From contig NW_022098008.1 in assembly GCF_002288925.2 (NCBI RefSeq), positions 6,409,972-6,473,971 on the forward strand: a stretch of 64,000 nucleotides of DNA, read 5' to 3'. The notes below the pieces were generated by a model. The model made no database searches and was not told where the DNA came from. It worked only from the letters and a program-made list of their open reading frames with translations. Below, piece by piece: positions 12,081-24,700 of this stretch. The number at the start of each line of letters is the position of its first letter. Position 1 is the first letter of the stretch. Both the position numbers and the translations under genes were made by a program. Origin of the DNA: Delphinapterus leucas. Lineage: Eukaryota > Chordata > Mammalia > Artiodactyla > Monodontidae.

Positions 12081-15000
12081 GTGTCGGTTCGTTCACTCAG
12101 AGACCATTGTTCGCTGGGCAGTTAAATGACCTTGCACCTGCTGAGTGCCGGCGCTGGGGATGTAGCCTTGAACCACGCAGCCCTTGTCCACTGGGATCTG
12201 ACAGACTGGTGACGAAGATAGGTGATAGGTGTGCAAACGCAAGTAACTTGAAGAGGGTCTGGGACAGTGCTGCTCAGTAAGAAGATAGAGAGGGCCGCGT
12301 GTGTAATGTAAAACTTTCTGGCAACCTTGCTCTCATCCTCCCCTGGGCAGAGGTCCTCATAAAAGCACCAGCAAAGGAAAAAAAAAAACAAAACCTCTTA
12401 TAGTCTACTGCCACTTTCAACCTCTCCAATCTCTTTTAAAGACCGGATATAGGAGCTCAGCTAATGGTCAGGAGTCTTCACAAGCCTTGCACAGGTGATC
12501 TGATCTCACACTTTGCAAAATGGGAGCAGTCGACACCAATTATCTTGAGACCTCAGTTAAAAGTGAGACCGAAATCGTTTCATTGAAAAATCCTTTTCCA
12601 CAGCTGTATGGACGTGCTTCTGTTAGCTTCGATTTCAATTTCAATTTGTTCTGCACCAGACTGACAGCTGCACAGGGCATGGTTGCACACATACACTCTC
12701 TCTGATGGCTCAAGTCTGGCACACAGTAGGTACTCAACAGATACTTGGTGACTCAGTATGGAATACAGCTGCCATAATGGCTTGTGTACCTTCTAAAGGT
12801 GAGTCTGAGACAAGGGCTTGGATGTTCTTGCTTTATTTGGGAGGTAATTCCAAGGAGCAGGCGGGAGGGACCAGAGGAGTGAGTGCAGCAGGGAAGTCTG
12901 TATAAGTCTGAATTCTCAAGGTCACCCCTGAGGGCAGCTGGAGCTCGACCTTGCCCAAGACTTTCTGAGGAGCCTGGAGCAGCCTCTCAGAACCACCTGC
13001 AGTTCAACATGAAGGCGCTTTTTATTTCTTGTTCCCAGTCCTCCTGGGGTGAGACTGCCTTCTGGTTTGTTCACTTCTGACTTTGTAGGACCCCTGCCCA
13101 ATGCTGCCTAGGCTCCCTGTGGGTCTCCTCGGTGCCAGAGAAGCCCTGGGGCTGACAGTGACAGGTACAAGCCATCAACTTAAGGCGGCATGCTGCTGTC
13201 AGGAGGTGGGTGCAGCTCCATGGAACGGCCACCACCCTTGGGGTGGATTCAGATGTGAGGCTGAGAGGCTGCAGGGCGGGAAGCAGAGGTGGAGGATACG
13301 ATAGGTAAGACCAACTTTGCCAGTTTCAATTATCAAGGGATTTGAGTTCCTTTATAAAATAACATTTTTCCTCTATGATCCTATTATGTATTCTGGGGAC
13401 ATGAGTGGAATCCAAGGTCAAAGAGTCTAATGTGTTTAAGTCCCTGTGTCTGTGACTTGTACTTGCAAAGTTCTGCGTGGGGGGAGGGAAGGATAAAAGA
13501 ATGAAAACCCTGCTCTTAAAATAAGTGGGTTAATAGTACAAGAAGTCACGCTGAGTACAAGTTAACTCTGCAGGAGATCAGATCAGCTTTGTTTCACATG
13601 TTCAGGTCTACAGTCCTCCGCTCTACCAGCTGAGCTATCGAAGGGTGCACAGATGAGCTTTGTTTCAAATGCCAACCTCAGTAGTCTGGGATGTCTACCC
13701 CCCTAATCCCATGCCAGCCTCATGGATATACACCGGCGCCCGCAGCTGACGCTGGGTGATGACATTGCACTGGTCTGGCTTAGGTTGACATGGGCGTACT
13801 GACCGCTTACTGTTCATGCAGCCTGCTCTGCAGGTCCACCAGGGCCTCGGCTGCCTGCAGCTCCCCGCTGGATGACACACTGGAGGGCGGCCTCCACTGC
13901 AGAAACTCAGGCAGTTCATGGGAGCATTGGAGGCGCCTAGTCCAAACTGCAGCTGGGACTTGTCCCGTTTCTCTTGACCTCTGGGCAGAATGTAAGCAGG
14001 GGGAGACCTGGTAGGAAGAAGTTCTGTTAATTTGAGGCAGGGAAGGAGAAAGCTAATGCTGTGTGACATTAGCATGTCACGTCACATTAGCAGTGGTTTC
14101 AGCACATCTTGGGCGGTGTGTGTGTTATATTTATCATGAGTCCTCATGAGCCCACAGACTTGTTAAGTTCAGAAGAACCCTCTGGTTCTTTATGCTGATG
14201 AGAAAACTGAGATGTAGGTAGGATAAGTGACTTGATGCAGGTGACAGGGCAGTGGGTGCCACTCCTGAAAGGTGTATGGAATATCTGGAAAGGAGGGGCT
14301 GGTCTGAGGGAATGGTTTTCTCCTTTGGAGCCCTCAGACCATTCAGAGATGGGGCCACAGCCTGGACAAAGCACAAAGCTTTAGCCCGCGATTCTCAGCC
14401 AGCGCACTGACGCAGCCAAGGAACAAAGTGTCCAGATGGCCTCCTCTCCACCTTGTAAACCTTTGTTAACTGAGGTGGAGAGAGGGGGGAAAATCACCTA
14501 TGAATACATGAAAATGCCAACATCTTTCTAAAAAATCTGTTGAAAATGCAGAAATTTTCAAACAAGGTTGATATCTCCATTTTAAGTTTGAAAGCTTTTA
14601 CAATCATGTTATTTGTAAATGTCACTGTAAACTCATTTAAGTGGCCCAACATAATTGGACTTTAATTCACAGGCTTTAAAACAGCTTAAAATCCCTTGGA
14701 TTAAGTACTCCTCTGCTTTTATGATGGTTCAGAGTTAAGAGGGGTGGATGGACAAACACACATATCCGTCACCGGCTAGGAGAACTGCCCGTCTGTGTAC
14801 CCAGCAAACCTAAAGGTCATTATGAACTCAAGGGGTATGAAAGGGTGCTCCTGCTGCACCTTTTCCGGATCCCCCATCAGTGCTGTTTGACAGTGAGAGT
14901 AACTGCATGACCCTGGCTCCTGCGACAGGGGAGCCACTGCCCGTCCTCCAAAGCATCTCCACAGGCTCTGGGGCACGGGCAGTGGTCCGTGATGGGGTAA

Positions 15001-15629
15001 CACGCCTTTACCTCACTCGACACCTCCTCCCTGGTAACGAGGCGTGAGTACTGCTGGTAGACTTAGAAAGCATGTTTGTCATCAGGTTTTTCCTGTAGGC
15101 TGCGTCACTCACTTGATGGAGTCCCTTGGAGTCACATTAAGCATCAAACTTATGAATCAAGACATATAAGTGCAAATTTAATTTTGGCTTGTTCACCTTG
15201 TCGATTTTGAAATCAAAATGAATGTGATTTTATAGATGCCCCCAATGAAAAACCCCCGATACCGACGGCTCTAGCAGTGAGCAAGACCACGTGCCAGAAC
15301 CAGAGCTCCTTACAGAGGCTGGACCCCAGGGCTGAGACAGGAAATGGTAAGTGAGCCTGGGACATCCTCTTCTGCCGAGAAATTTTCAAAATCGAATGTG
15401 TCAAGGTCAAAAGGACAAAGAGGCCATCCTGAAGGGTATCCCACCGATCTAAAACAGGACAAGTTATGCATCCAAAAGATGACTGTAATGGGCTGAAGCA
15501 CATCAAGTATATAAAATGTCATGAAGTCATAAATATCCTAAACAAACAAACAAAATACTGACCAGATAACCACCTCTGTATTCTAAACCTTGATACAAGG
15601 AAAGACACATTTATCTCATTTTCTTTTTC
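12081..15629. other. Intergenic DNA between CFAP90 and FASTKD3, proximal part
   Basis: No gene recognised except the tRNA-Tyr fragment at 13601-13651. Short frames at 12520-12905, 13101-13304, 13695-14075 and 15213-15522 show no family resemblance. A MIR-like core lies near 14195-14245 (GATGAGAAAACTGAGATGTAG). Confidence 0.45.
13608..13644 (-). pseudogene. Retroinserted tRNA-Tyr(GTA) 5' exon fragment
   Basis: The minus strand carries nucleotides 1-37 of tRNA-Tyr without change that I can see: CCTTCGATAGCTCAGCTGG, then TAGAGCGGAGGACTGTAG. It ends exactly where the pre-tRNA intron would start, one base after anticodon GTA. The 3' half (T-arm, B-box) is absent, so it cannot fold into a tRNA. 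Flanking direct repeats at 13581-13600 and 13652-13671 match at 18 of 20 bases (GATCAGCTTTGTTTCACATG and GATGAGCTTTGTTTCAAATG). This marks it as a target-primed retroinsertion. No poly(A) tail is seen. Confidence 0.85.
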
Positions 15630-15643
15630 TGTATAAACCTTAT

Positions 15644-15904
15644 CTTATTTTTATTGGAGTATAGTTAAGATGTTGTGTTAGTTTCTGCTGTACAGCAAAG
15701 TGAATCAGTTATACATATACATATCCACTCTTTTTTTAGATTCTTTTCCCATGTAGGTCATTACAGAGTTTTGAGTAGAGCTCCCTGTACTATACAGTAG
15801 GTCCTTATTAGTTATCTATTTTATACATAGTAGTGTGCGTGTGTCAATCCCAATCTCCCAATTTATCCCTCCCCCGCCTTTTCCCCTGAGTAACCATAAG
15901 TTTG
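15644..15904 (-). mobile_element. 5'-truncated L1 3' end, minus orientation
   Basis: Read on the minus strand it ends with the artiodactyl L1 tail: GTATAACTGATTCACTTTGC, GCTGTACAGCAGAAACTAAC and CCAATAAAAATAA. A perfect 14-base target-site duplication TGTATAAACCTTAT flanks it (15630-15643 and 15905-15918). Confidence 0.9.
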
Positions 15905-16549
15905 TGTATAAACCTTATTTTAGAGTTCAAAAATAGTTGATGGGAGAAATTTCTTCTTTATAGATGAATACAAGTAAAGGAATAAAATAAAAGGATAATA
16001 AAAATAATACAAGTAAAGGAATGATAGCGTTAGGAAATCCTTTTTTTTAAACACCTGTTGGAATAATGAATCTAGGCAACAGTCATCAACAGATGCTGAA
16101 GCCATTAGGTGACAGGTTGACGGGGACTATATGGTGGATGGATCAGGCTGGTGGTGATCCAGGAACCCGCTATCAATCTTAATGAGTATCACTAAGAGGG
16201 TAACGAGACATTACGGTATGATGTAAAACAAATACACAGCATCTCCTCTGAAGCATCCTTGCTGAAAAAATTAAGCTGAATCTAAGCAAGCCTCTGGATG
16301 TAACTTTTAGTTTAACAGGAAATATAGCAAAGGAACCAGTTAGAAAATGTCAAATCAATACTGTGGGATATTTTACAAGGTAATTGATCTAACTTCTCCA
16401 ATAAATTAATAACATGGAAACCAGGTGAGGGAGGGGGACAGTTACAGACATGAGACTTAAGACTTAGGGGTATAACATCTAAAAGTAGTATGTGGCCTTT
16501 GTTCAGATCCTGCTTCAAACAAATCAACAGTTAAAAAATATTTCTGAGA

Positions 16550-16885
16550 GAAAGACATATACCATATGATACCACATATGTGGAATCTAAAATATTGCAC
16601 AAATGAATCCATCTATGAAACAGGAACAGACTCACAGACGTAGAAAACAGACTTGTGGTTGCCAAGGGGGAGTCTGGGGTTAGTAGATGCAAACTATTAC
16701 ATATAGAGTGAATAAACAACAAGGTCCTACTGTATAGCATAGGGAACTATATTCAATATCCTGGGATAAACCATAATGGAAAAGAATATAAAAAAGAATG
16801 TATATATATGTATAACTGAGTCACTTGGCTGTACTGAAGAAATTAACACAACATTGTAAATCAACTATACTTCAATAAAAAAAAT
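16550..16885 (+). mobile_element. 5'-truncated L1 3' end, plus orientation
   Basis: Contains TGATACCACATATGTGGAATC, the L1 3' UTR block AAGGTCCTACTGTATAGC, and ends CTATACTTCAATAAAAAAAA. It is flanked by near-identical repeats TTAAAAAATATTTCTGAGA (16531-16549) and TTAAAAAATATTCCTGAGA (16886-16904). With the element at 15644-15904 it forms an inverted repeat about 650 bases apart. Confidence 0.9.
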
Positions 16886-16968
16886 TTAAAAAATATTCCT
16901 GAGACAGTATAGAAAACCTGGAATATAGACCAGGTATTAAATGATCACAGGTAATAATTATTAGTTTT

Positions 16969-17175
16969 AGGCTTCCCTGGTGGCGCAGTGGTTGAGAGTC
17001 TGCCTGCCAATGCAGGGGACACGGGTTCGTGCCCCGCTCCGGGAAGATCCCACATGCCGCAGAGCGGCTAGGCCCGTGAGCCATGGCCACTGAGCCTGCG
17101 TGTCTGGAGCCTGTGCTCCACAACGGGAGAGGCCACAACAGTGAGAGGCCCGCATACCGCAAAAAAAAAAAAAAA
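16969..17175 (+). mobile_element. CHR-2-like tRNA-derived SINE, full length
   Basis: Head GGCTTCCCTGGTGGCGCAGT, B-box-like GGGTTCGTGCC, body through GAGAGGCCCGCATACCGC, then poly(A). A perfect 13-base duplication AATTATTAGTTTT flanks it (16956-16968 and 17176-17188), so the insertion is fairly young. Open frames on the minus strand here (16872-17194) are SINE antisense. Confidence 0.92.
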
Positions 17176-18329
17176 AATTATTAGTTTTGTTCATTGTAAT
17201 AATGGCAGAATAGTTAAATAAAAAAGAAAAAAGTTTTTTGGTTATGGATTCATACTGAAGTATTTAGGATAAAAGTATATGATAGCTTGGATTTTTAAAG
17301 AAACATTCCAATAAAAAAGGAAAAGAAAAAAAAGAATATGGGAGTAAATAGATGAAACAGAATTGGAAAATTTGGGTATTTTGCCATGCTGAATAAAGGG
17401 ACTCATGTGAATTCATTATACTATTCTTTCTACACTTAATGTGTGTTCAGTGTTTTCCATAATAAAATTTACAGTAGAATTACTGAGATATTGTTTATTG
17501 CAAACATTAGAACCCAGAATATTAGTTCAAGACACAAATAGTGTGCCCTATATACCAGAGACTGTGGGAAGAGATGTTTAGATTTTTTCTGAGATGGGAT
17601 TTCAAGTATATTAAGGCAAAATTTCTTATGATGGAGCCAACAGCCAAAGAACACCAACAAAAGGTAAGGCTTATTGACTACAAAGGCAAGGGAGCCGGCA
17701 CACCAGAGGAACCAGGCAGAGGGATGACAGGATGGGTAGAGGATTTGGGTGAAATTGAACAAAGCTGGGTTGGAGATGCAGAGAGCAAGCTTGTGTGTAA
17801 GAGAACTAACATGAGGCCTGGCCTGAGAAGACGACCCAGGATGCTCAAAGATAAGAAAAAGGTAAGGGGGTTTGTGTCCCAAACCCTCTATCTGAAGCTC
17901 TGCATCGTCTTGGAAATCAAGGCTGCTTCTCTGCACCAGAATGACCCAGGAGGCTCAGATCCTGCAGGCAACAGAGGTGTGTTCCATTCTTATTACAGCA
18001 AAGGTTTTACAGAATGAGGTTTCTCAGCAGGGTGTCTGTGATGCTAATTAGCAAAAGGGGTGGCCGCTGGTTCAAGCTGCTGCCCCAGGAGTCTTAACCG
18101 TCCAGGCAATGGTGCTCCTCCTTATAGAGCATCCCTGATGGGCTCCATCTCCACGAGCTGTAACAATGAAGTCTGACTGCAACGTAACTCTTGTACCAAT
18201 GACAACAAGAGCCCTCATGGCTCGCTGAGCACTTACTGTTTTCCAGGTACTGGCCATACAGCTGACAAGGCACGACTTATTTCATGATCCTGAAACGGAG
18301 CAGGACCCTAAGAGGCCTTTCAGGGACAG

Positions 18330-18795
18330 TCCCCTCCCCCATGTCCTCTGCTGCAGTTCCTCTCCGAAGTACCCAGATAATAGATAATGGTATCTGATGC
18401 ACGCTTCCTGAGTTGTTTTACAGATGCTAAAACCACCACTAAATGGAAGAAATTAACTACCTGATGACCATGAGAAGGAACCCCCAGACCTAACTGGCAC
18501 CTGAGGACTGACAACATTAACCCCTGCGACACCACCCTGTTACCTCACCATCAACCAATCAGAGAATTGTGCACCAGCTGATCACAGATCCTGGGACACC
18601 CCCTCCCTCACTTGGCCTTTAAAAATGCTTTGCTGACCCCCATCGGGGGGTTCAGGCTTTCTGAGCACCAGCTGCCTGGACTCCTTGCCTGGTGCCTGCC
18701 ATAGATGCTGCACTTTCCTTCACCACAGCCCCGTGTCAGGAGATTGGCTTTGCTGCACGTGGGTGGGCAGACCCAAGTTTGGTTTGGTAACAATC
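18330..18795 (+). repeat. Probable solo LTR of an endogenous retrovirus (ERV1-like)
   Basis: Resembles a mammalian retroviral LTR: CCTGTTACCTCACCATCAACC, an AATCAGAGAATTGTGCACC block, a TATA-like CCTTTAAAAATGC at about 18618, GTGTCAGGAGATTGGCTTTG, and TTGGTTTGGTAACA at the end. No gag, pol or env sequence follows, so it is a promoter-bearing relic only. Edges and family are uncertain. Confidence 0.55.
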
Positions 18796-20284
18796 CGACA
18801 CTATGTATTTAGACTCCAGGTGGGTCTGGATATGTTTCCAGTTTGGGGAAATCTCAGCTTTTGGAGGCTTATTCACCACCATGGTGCCAAGACCCCCTCC
18901 CTGAATTTGTGTACAAATTCATGGAAGGGTCCAGCTTTTTTAGAGGGAACTGACTTTTTACCCCCCAGAATTCTATCAAATATGCTCAGTTCTGCTCCTT
19001 CCTATTCTTTCTTCTACCTAATGAATATTTACCAAGTCTCCAAATGCACCCAGGTGTACAGAGTCAGCAGGTAGAATCCTGGTCAAAGAACCAACCAGCA
19101 TCTCTTCATCCCAAGATACCATCTACCCTCCCTGTCTAGGCTTGGTTCAGCCAAACAGCATTCCTTCTTTAGGTCAAGGTATGGAAAATTGCCTGTTTTG
19201 TTCAGGCAGAACTGTCACCGCACCATTCCACAGCTCCAGCCTGCCGCCCCCCTCCCTTCCCCACGCCAACAGGCGCGCAGGATACACTCTCTCCTCCTGG
19301 GACCAGGGATCATCTCGGTTCCACTGCTGAAGCCCAATAGATGTCCTCACCTTTGCTGCCCTCTCGCGGCTGGTCTGAAGATGATCACTGTTGCTTCAGG
19401 GGTTATGCTCGCAAGTTAAATTTTTTTCACCTATTTTTCTTTCTTTGCTTTACTTTTTTTCCTTGCTTTGCTTTTACTTTTAAAAAACAACATCAAGAGT
19501 ATGTCTTATTTAAAAACATTATTAATATATGGTGCCAGGAGTTATCATACTGTATATGTAATTTCAACAAGGAAATTCACGTCATATTTACTTACATAGG
19601 TAGACATTAAAATATTAGTGGCCTGAGGATTCAGTTTATAAGGACATATGGCTGTATAATCTTACGGAGCTTGCCAAATTTACTCCAATTGGTGAAATCA
19701 GCACTCTTGTATCTGTTTATTAGCCTAAACTATTTTCATAGCATATCTATGCACATTTTCAGGATTAAAATTTGCTTTAAAACAAAGTCAGTTCTGGCCT
19801 CACTCTCCATGGCGACCGTCTGCTTTGTGCTGGGTGCTCTGGCCATGGCGATGCCTGAAATGCTCTCCCACCAGAGACCTGCCTCCCTTTCTTTGAATTC
19901 AGCTCACAGATCACTCCAAGAAGCCTCCTGCTGCACCCCAGGCTGGCCTAACGTCTTCTGCCTTCCAGGGTCCTGCTCATGCATCAGGACTGCCAGCTGG
20001 CTCATCACTATAATCACCCATAGCCCCTCCAGGCAGGAGCTCTTTTCTGCTTCCCTCTGCAGCTCTAACAGTCAGTGGGTACCCAGCCATGATCACAGCT
20101 CTTTAATAAATGTTTAATGAATGAATTAATGAAGAGGGTAAGGGAGAGCTAAATGAGACAAAGGCTCAGGAGAGGATGTAACTAAAAGTGCAGAAGAAGG
20201 AGCATCTCATTCCAATTAGGGCAACCAGGAACAAAAGTCCCGATGGAGAAGGATTTAGATAAATGGAAAAGGCGGAGGAAGAAG

Positions 20285-20870
20285 GTTTTAGGCTATACTG
20301 TTTTTTTCATAGCATTTATAACAGACTGCTCTTACCTCTTTGTGTGGCTATTTAAGTCTATGTAATCAAGTCTCCATAAAAACCCAAAAGGACCAGATTC
20401 AGAGCTTCCAGGTTGGTGAACAGGTGGAGTTTAGGGGAGAGTGCTGCCTGGAGAGGGCAAGGAAACCCCACACCCTTCCCCATACCTGCCCCTAAGAGTG
20501 TCTTTCATCTGGCTTTCCTGAGTTATATCCTTTTGTAATAAACTAGTAATCTGGTAGGTAAAATGTTTCTCTGAGTTCTATGAGCTGCTCTAACAAATTA
20601 ACAGAGCCCAAGGAGGGGGTCACTGGACCCCCCAATCTATAGCTGGTTGGTCAGAAGCACAGGTCATGTGACAACCTGGACTTGTGACTGGCATCTGAAA
20701 GGGGGGTGGTGGGAAGCGGGCAGTCTTGTGGGACTGAGCCCTCAACGTGTGGGAGCTGGTGCTGCCTCCAGGTAGATGGTGTCAGAATGGAGTTGAATTG
20801 CAGGCCCCCAGCTGGTGTTGGAGCATTGCTGAGTGCTGTGTGGGACACCCACACCCCGCCCCCTTGGCCA
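20285..20870 (+). repeat. LTR-like ancient retroviral repeat
   Basis: Contains an order of blocks I associate with an old mammalian LTR: TTTTGTAATAAACTAGTAATC, GAGCTGCTCTAACAAATTAAC, AGGAGGGGGTCACTGGACCC, GTCAGAAGCACAGG, GTCTTGTGGGACTGAGCCCTC and AGGCCCCCAGCTGGTGTTGG. I cannot name the family with confidence. No viral coding sequence is present. Confidence 0.5.
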
Positions 20871-21074
20871 ACGCGTACACTGTAGTTGGGTGCAGAACCC
20901 TTTTATCCCGAAACTTTAACTTGACCATAATGGGACAATGAAGCATCTGCAATGAACTAAAGAATTTTAATCCATGCTTAATTTAAAATTTAGAAGTTTC
21001 TCCCTCCAAACACCCCCCCAAAACCCTACTTAAGTTGCTTTTTTTACATCTTTATTCCTTTATTTAAAAAATTA

Positions 21075-21112
21075 TAATATATATGTGTATGTGTATATAT
21101 ATATATATCTAT
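21075..21112. repeat. TA/TG microsatellite
   Basis: Short run of ATATATGTGTATGTGTATAT-type dinucleotides, about 290 bases beyond the FASTKD3 poly(A) signal. Confidence 0.7.
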
Positions 21113-21401
21113 ATAAAGCTCCTATACCGATACAAAATATTATTAACTAAAGGGTTATTTTTGCATAAGTCTACAGTTATAAATGTTTACATCCAAAGTA
21201 CTAGTCTATTTTTCATTGCTCCTTTTCCTTACCATATATTACTTCCTCTAACAAAATACAAAAGAAAAAACCGGGAGATAAAATTTCTTCCTTATATTTG
21301 TTAGAAGAAGAAACAAAGGTCTCTCAAGAATATATTTTCAGTTAGCAATAACTGTCACAAAACACAAGACTTAAAATTATGACACTTACTCATTACATTC
21401 C

Positions 21402-21407
21402 TTTATT
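21402..21407 (-). terminator. FASTKD3 polyadenylation signal AATAAA
   Basis: Minus-strand AATAAA (plus strand TTTATT) 207 bases after the FASTKD3 stop codon. It is the first canonical signal downstream, giving a 3' UTR of about 0.2 kb. Inferred from position only. Confidence 0.6.
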
Positions 21408-21613
21408 GTACTTGATCAATTCTGTTTGATGTATAAAAGTATCTGATACCAGTATTAAATGAAGGTTAAAATTAATTTTAAATTTGCTACTGATAAGCGT
21501 ATACATGGTATAAGGAAACTAGAGACCCCTTTCAGATCACCAAAGTACATAAATAAACGGCTAATTTGCAAGTTCTTTCACTATTTGAGTTCTGAAGTCA
21601 GTATTCATTCTTG

Positions 21614-21712
21614 TTACCAGTGACCACCAGAGTTTTGAGAAAATAGTTTTCTTTGTAAATATTCCACTAATTCAATTCTTGATTTTAGCATCTCAATCTC
21701 GTAATAGGGAAT
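21614..21712 (-). CDS. FASTKD3: FASTKD3 exon 7 (RAP domain end and stop)
   Basis: 99 coding bases, residues 626-657 and TAA: IPYYEIEMLKSRIELVEYLQ, then RKLFSQNSGGHW. Acceptor CTCTCTTTACAG|ATTCCC. The 3' UTR continues to the AATAAA at 21407-21402. Confidence 0.95.
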   Translation of the reverse strand: MPYYEIEMLKSRIELVEYLQRKLFSQNSGGHW

Positions 21713-24700
21713 CTGTAAAGAGAGGAAAATAAATCCATCCTCATCCTTCATAATCTGAAATTACCTTGGGTTTGGTTACCCTTTCTGCCTACCACACCCT
21801 CCCCACAGCAGCGTGTAGGCTCCCCGCAGGCAGAGATCCCAGCGGTGCCTGTGACGGTGCTGCCAGGTAGCAGAGGCTCAACAATAGGTAGAATGTCTAA
21901 ATAAGAATCAGACATGATCCCTGCCCTCAAGGAACTTACAAGTTAGGTGCTAACTTAAAATATACAAAAAGTAGGCAGTAATACTAAGCAGAACATGCAA
22001 AACAAATTGGTGCTCTAGTGCTGAGAGGGAGTCGACACTTCAGATTAGGGTGAAAGGCCAACCTGAGCTGGGAGTTGATGAACAGCCAGAATTTAGACAC
22101 TCAGAGAGGTGGGGACCACCTGACTCGCATCAGCAAGGGAGAAAGGCCAGACAGAAGAGACCACTGAGCTGGGAGCAGAGGGCCTGGCTGCGGGCAGACC
22201 TCGAAGGGTCTAGAATGTTGAGATATAGATGTAGTCTTTATCCCATAAGCAGTAAAGCAACAATGAAGGTTTCTAGGCACACACTGGCACGATTCACTTT
22301 AGGAAAATTAATCTGGGTATGTACAAGACGGAAAGGAAAAAAGTAACCAGACAGGAAAGCAGAGAGGAGACTGGTAGACAGCTTAGAGAATGGAAAGCTC
22401 CATGGACATTCATCACGGCTCATCACCTAAGACCTTGCTAAGTGATCTACGATGTAAATACAAATAAGAGTCTTAAACATTAAAAACCAATGAAGATCCT
22501 GCTTTTAATGGGTCATCTTGTACATTCTCATCATTAAATCAAAGGGAAATTAAAACAAAACAGATATTCCAATATTTAGTAATTCTAAAAGCAAAGTAAA
22601 GCACAGCTCATACAGAATTTAGGTATGTCTCACTTTTGGAAAAGAGAAAATTTGAAATTCGTGATTTCAAATTACAAATCAAGAGACTTAAGCCTAATGA
22701 ACAAAGCTGGCATTTAAACCAGACTTAAGAGGCTTGGTCCACTGGGCTGGCATACTACTTAGTATCCTGGAAAAAGCAAATCTGAACTAGAAATGGCTTT
22801 TAGGAAAAAAAAAAAAAAAGGCAAAACCATACCTGGACAACTTGATAACCAAGTAAGTACAGATGTCTTTGTTTAGTAGCTTCCTTTCCCAGTAAGTGTT
22901 TGCTATTCAAACAAAATCTTTTTGGACCATCAATGCACAGTGCTACCCTAAAAAAACAAAGAGGAGAGGGAAACTTAATTTTTAAAACAATCTGAAGTAT
23001 TTATATGGTTTTAGCTGCCAGAGTTTATTTGGGATTTGGCTATTCCTTCGTGCCAATACTATTTTCAAATGAATCATGACTGTTATCCATTAATCTGTTG
23101 AAAAAGAACTCAACTTAATTAAATTAAGGTTCACAAGATATTACATGGAATTTCCAAAACTGGTATGCCATAGTGTTTTAATTTTCAGAAGCATGTCTAC
23201 TTTTTTCACTTTCTTAAGAAAACAATCCCTGTGTATTAACCTCAACAAGTCTTATAACATATAAACCACAACAGTTTTCTTTACCTTTTATGTATATCTT
23301 CATCAACTGTAAATGGTAATACAAATCCATCTTCATCTAATTTAATTTCAACATCTGGTAAGAGAAGAAAGGAAAAATTCTTCGTGTGATACCCTCACAA
23401 ACACTAGCTTCCTTTTCTCCTTGTTGTTTTGATTTCTTCCATACTGCATTTATCAACTGGGCAGAAGGCTGCAAAGTAATGACCACACCAGACAATGGTG
23501 AGAATTTTAATTTAATCAGAGCTTTGCCCAACCAAGTCAGCTTTAAACTAAGAGGGCCTTCACTGCACTAAAACAAGGAGGGGGCCCTTAAGGTATCTGG
23601 GGCATGATGTGAATCACACACACTTTTACTCTCCTTATAACAACTGGTGGGAATAGTGAAGAAAATCCTTTGAGTAAAGTCAGACACCTGCGCAACTGGC
23701 ACCTTGCATCCCTGGAGCTCCAGTGCCCAGGGAAGGTGAAGCAGCCGGCAGCCCAACACGTGGGCCCTGGGCGCCGGCAGGCTCCCCCTTCCTTCCTTGT
23801 TAAAGGAGCCCATAAAGGAGGGGAGTGAGATGTGACCACCTGAAGCCTAGAAACACTGTCCTCCCTGAGCTCACTGTCCTTTACTCATCAATTTGAAAGG
23901 AGAAGGACTTTGTAGTCAGCGCTGTCCGCGATGATGCAGACGCTTATACCTGCTACTGAGCACTTCAAGTGCAGCTAGTGCAACTGGGGACCTGAACTGT
24001 GAATTTTCAAAATTGGAATTAATTTAAATTTAAGTAGCTACTGGTATGTGTGGCTATTACATTGGACTGCACTGGCCAAGAGGATGAGAGCAGCTAACAA
24101 TTACTGAGCACTTACTGTCTCCCAGGTATTAGTCTGAGTTACCTCATTTTGTCCTTAAACAAGTCTTTGAGGTCACTACTCCTCTTACTCTCATCTTGCA
24201 GATGAGAACAAGCAAATGAATGCCCCGAAAGGATGCCCAAAGGCATTCGGCTACTATGTGGCTAACATAGAGTCCTGACTCTTCAGCCCTACCGTCCACC
24301 CCTGTTCCAATTTGCCTTCAGGGAAGGGCCAACTTCATTTTGTTTCCAGACCTTTGGTGGCTACTAAGCCCCACGTGTTCCATCAGAGGACAGCACACTG
24401 AGGTTTAGTTAACAACAACAAAACTCCCTACTACTTACCTATCGTGTAACAATAGGGTGTTAACACTTTTGAAGCAAAATACAATCTTGCTCCTAAAAGG
24501 TCAATCAGTCCAACCATCACAGATTTATAAAGCTGAAAATCCATGGGGGTCTCCAGGGAAGAGCACGGAGTAAGAAATGATTTCACTTGATATTTAGGAA
24601 GAAGTTTTGGACCCTAAAAATGTATGTGCAAACATGAGAAAGAAAAATAAGATACAAAATCAGAGAATAAAATGAAGGTTGCCTGAGTATAAAAGTCTGA

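Noticed and set aside
18685..19074. Plus-strand 129-codon frame
   Set aside because: It begins inside the LTR-like repeat at 18330-18795 and matches no known protein.
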